6,412 nt of DNA. Source: Arthrobacter sp. GTDB lineage: Bacteria > Actinomycetota > Actinomycetes > Actinomycetales > Micrococcaceae. Positions within the stretch are counted from its first letter, which is position 1; each line of letters begins with the position of its first letter. The translations under genes were made by a program, and so were the position numbers. Below are positions 5,373-6,412 of the stretch, piece after piece. The notes under the pieces were generated by a model that was given only the letters and a program-made list of their open reading frames with translations, did no database searches and had not been told where the DNA came from. The DNA is taken from positions 1-6,412 of the forward strand of contig JAODMA010000426.1 of assembly GCA_025464545.1 (NCBI GenBank). Reading direction: 5' to 3'.

Positions 5373-6412
5373 CAAACGATTCAGCCACCACCGCACGCGT
5401 CACCACGGGGCGGAGCCTGCAGGACAGTGTTCAAAGTTCCGGTGCCGAACCGCCCACCGACAGCGGACCCGGGTTGCCGCCGGCGTGGCTGACCGGCGCT
5501 CTCGCAGGCCTCGCCGCAGTGGCCTTCATTCTCGGACTCTGGGGCATGTTGATTGTCGATCCCCGGCAGATTGGCGGTTCCGGTCTGATTGGGGCCCTGC
5601 CGCCGCTCTACTTCGTGGCCCTCGCCCTGAGCCTGGTTGGATTCGTCGCCTCGCTGGGCCTTCCCCGGTTCAATCCAGCCCTCCAGACCTTGCAGATACT
5701 GGTCACGGTGTTCATCCTGCATGGCGCCGACCCCGTCATCCACGGACTCCCCCGGCTTGAGGCAAGTTACCGACATCTCGGGATTGCCGACGATCTTGCC
5801 CAGTCCGGCCAGCTGGACCCGACCCTGGACGCCTACTTCAATTGGCCGGGCTTTTTCGACCTGCTCGGAATGCTTTCGGGCGCGACGGGGGTGAAGGATC
5901 TGATGGGCGTGGCGACCTGGGCCCCCATCGGCGTCAACGTCCTGCTCCTGGCCCCGTTGCTGGCACTGGCGACCCGGCTGACAGCCCATCGGCGCCACGC
6001 CTGGGCCGCCGTCTGGGTCTTCTACTTGACCAGCTGGGTCGGCCAGGACTACCTGGCCCCCCAGGCCTACGCTTTCATCCTGCTGATCACCCTCATCGCC
6101 TGCGTCCTGAGTGCTTTCACCGGGTGGGCATGGCGGACTGACCGGAACCGGTTTACCAAGGCGCTGGCCCGGCTCGTCGGAAAACTGGACACTGCCATTC
6201 CGCAGCACGGCGTGCCTGGTCCGTCCAGGGGACACAGTGCCGTCCTGGTGGTGGTCTGCGCGGTACTCCTTGTGGCCATGACCGCCTCCCATCAGCTGAC
6301 ACCTTTTGCGGCTATTCCGATCCTGACCGCCTTGCTGCTGACAGGCCGGCTGCGGCTGCGGTTTCTGCCCGTACTGGCAGTGGTGCTGCCCGTGGGGTGG
6401 CTGGTGTTTGCG
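5369..6412 (+). CDS. multi-pass membrane protein, candidate GT-C transferase or polymerase (3' end missing)
   Basis: The frame starts at an ATGA overlap with the flippase gene, with GGAG (5360-5363) five bases upstream, and stays open for 348 codons to the window edge, so the C-terminus is missing. Residues 1-39 are polar, Ser/Thr/Pro-rich and probably cytoplasmic. Helices follow at about 41-63, 80-98 and 104-118. A loop of about 50 residues comes next, with HGADPVIHG (118-126), YRHLGIADD (134-142) and FNWPGFF (157-163). More helices follow, with WVGQDYLAPQAYAF (223-236) between or within two of them. A conserved-looking acidic loop after the early helices fits GT-C glycosyltransferases, which use polyprenyl-linked donors outside the membrane. 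Similar NWPGFF and QDY-PQAYAF blocks occur, from memory, in uncharacterised actinobacterial membrane proteins. A Wzy-type polymerase is the other option. That it is a real membrane protein is firm; the function is inferred. Confidence 0.8.
   Translation, partial: MTNDSATTARVTTGRSLQDSVQSSGAEPPTDSGPGLPPAWLTGALAGLAAVAFILGLWGMLIVDPRQIGGSGLIGALPPLYFVALALSLVGFVASLGLPRFNPALQTLQILVTVFILHGADPVIHGLPRLEASYRHLGIADDLAQSGQLDPTLDAYFNWPGFFDLLGMLSGATGVKDLMGVATWAPIGVNVLLLAPLLALATRLTAHRRHAWAAVWVFYLTSWVGQDYLAPQAYAFILLITLIACVLSAFTGWAWRTDRNRFTKALARLVGKLDTAIPQHGVPGPSRGHSAVLVVVCAVLLVAMTASHQLTPFAAIPILTALLLTGRLRLRFLPVLAVVLPVGWLVFA

Noticed and set aside
5381..6292. 303-residue open frame on the minus strand
   Set aside because: It lies wholly opposite the membrane-protein gene that starts at 5369. 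Its translation is a low-complexity Gly/Gln/Asp/Pro mix without a recognisable domain, as expected for an antisense shadow in GC-rich DNA.

Overview
The window looks like a piece of a high-GC Gram-positive (actinobacterial) chromosome. The coding frames are GC-rich, ATG and GTG starts both occur, stops are TGA, and the proteins are rich in Ala, Val, Arg and Gly. A Micrococcaceae-type (Arthrobacter-like) origin is a guess from overall style and cannot be proven here. All supported genes lie on the + strand and are packed as one operon for making and exporting a surface or secreted glycan.

Layout. Positions 1-218 are a non-coding leader with an unusually AT-rich core (about 39% GC over 41-130), the likely promoter region. 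Next come two separate family 2 glycosyltransferases (231-1082 and 1084-2082, one base apart). Then follows a possible 28-codon peptide (2079-2165) with a strong Shine-Dalgarno and an ATGA overlap. After it comes an HprK-like P-loop protein (2152-3252). Next is a 702-residue protein (3264-5372) that joins a third family 2 glycosyltransferase to a Wzx/MATE-like flippase. The last gene is a multi-pass membrane protein (5369 to beyond the window end) that overlaps it by ATGA and is cut off at the right edge.

How the genes may work together (inference). The three GT2 domains carry different metal-binding motifs (DGD, DDD, DAD) and could add successive sugars to a polyprenyl-linked glycan on the cytoplasmic face. 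The fused flippase would then move the lipid-linked product across the membrane. The final membrane protein could polymerise it or add sugars on the outside. No initiating phosphoglycosyltransferase, nucleotide-sugar gene or ligase is visible, so the locus probably continues beyond the window. The HprK-like protein is the odd member: it has an HprK-type ATP site but no sign of being a true HPr kinase, and its substrate is unknown.

The items most worth a second look are the GT2-flippase fusion, the HprK-like protein with a variant P-loop, and the small ORF directly before it. No RNA gene, CRISPR array, insertion sequence or convincing terminator was seen.
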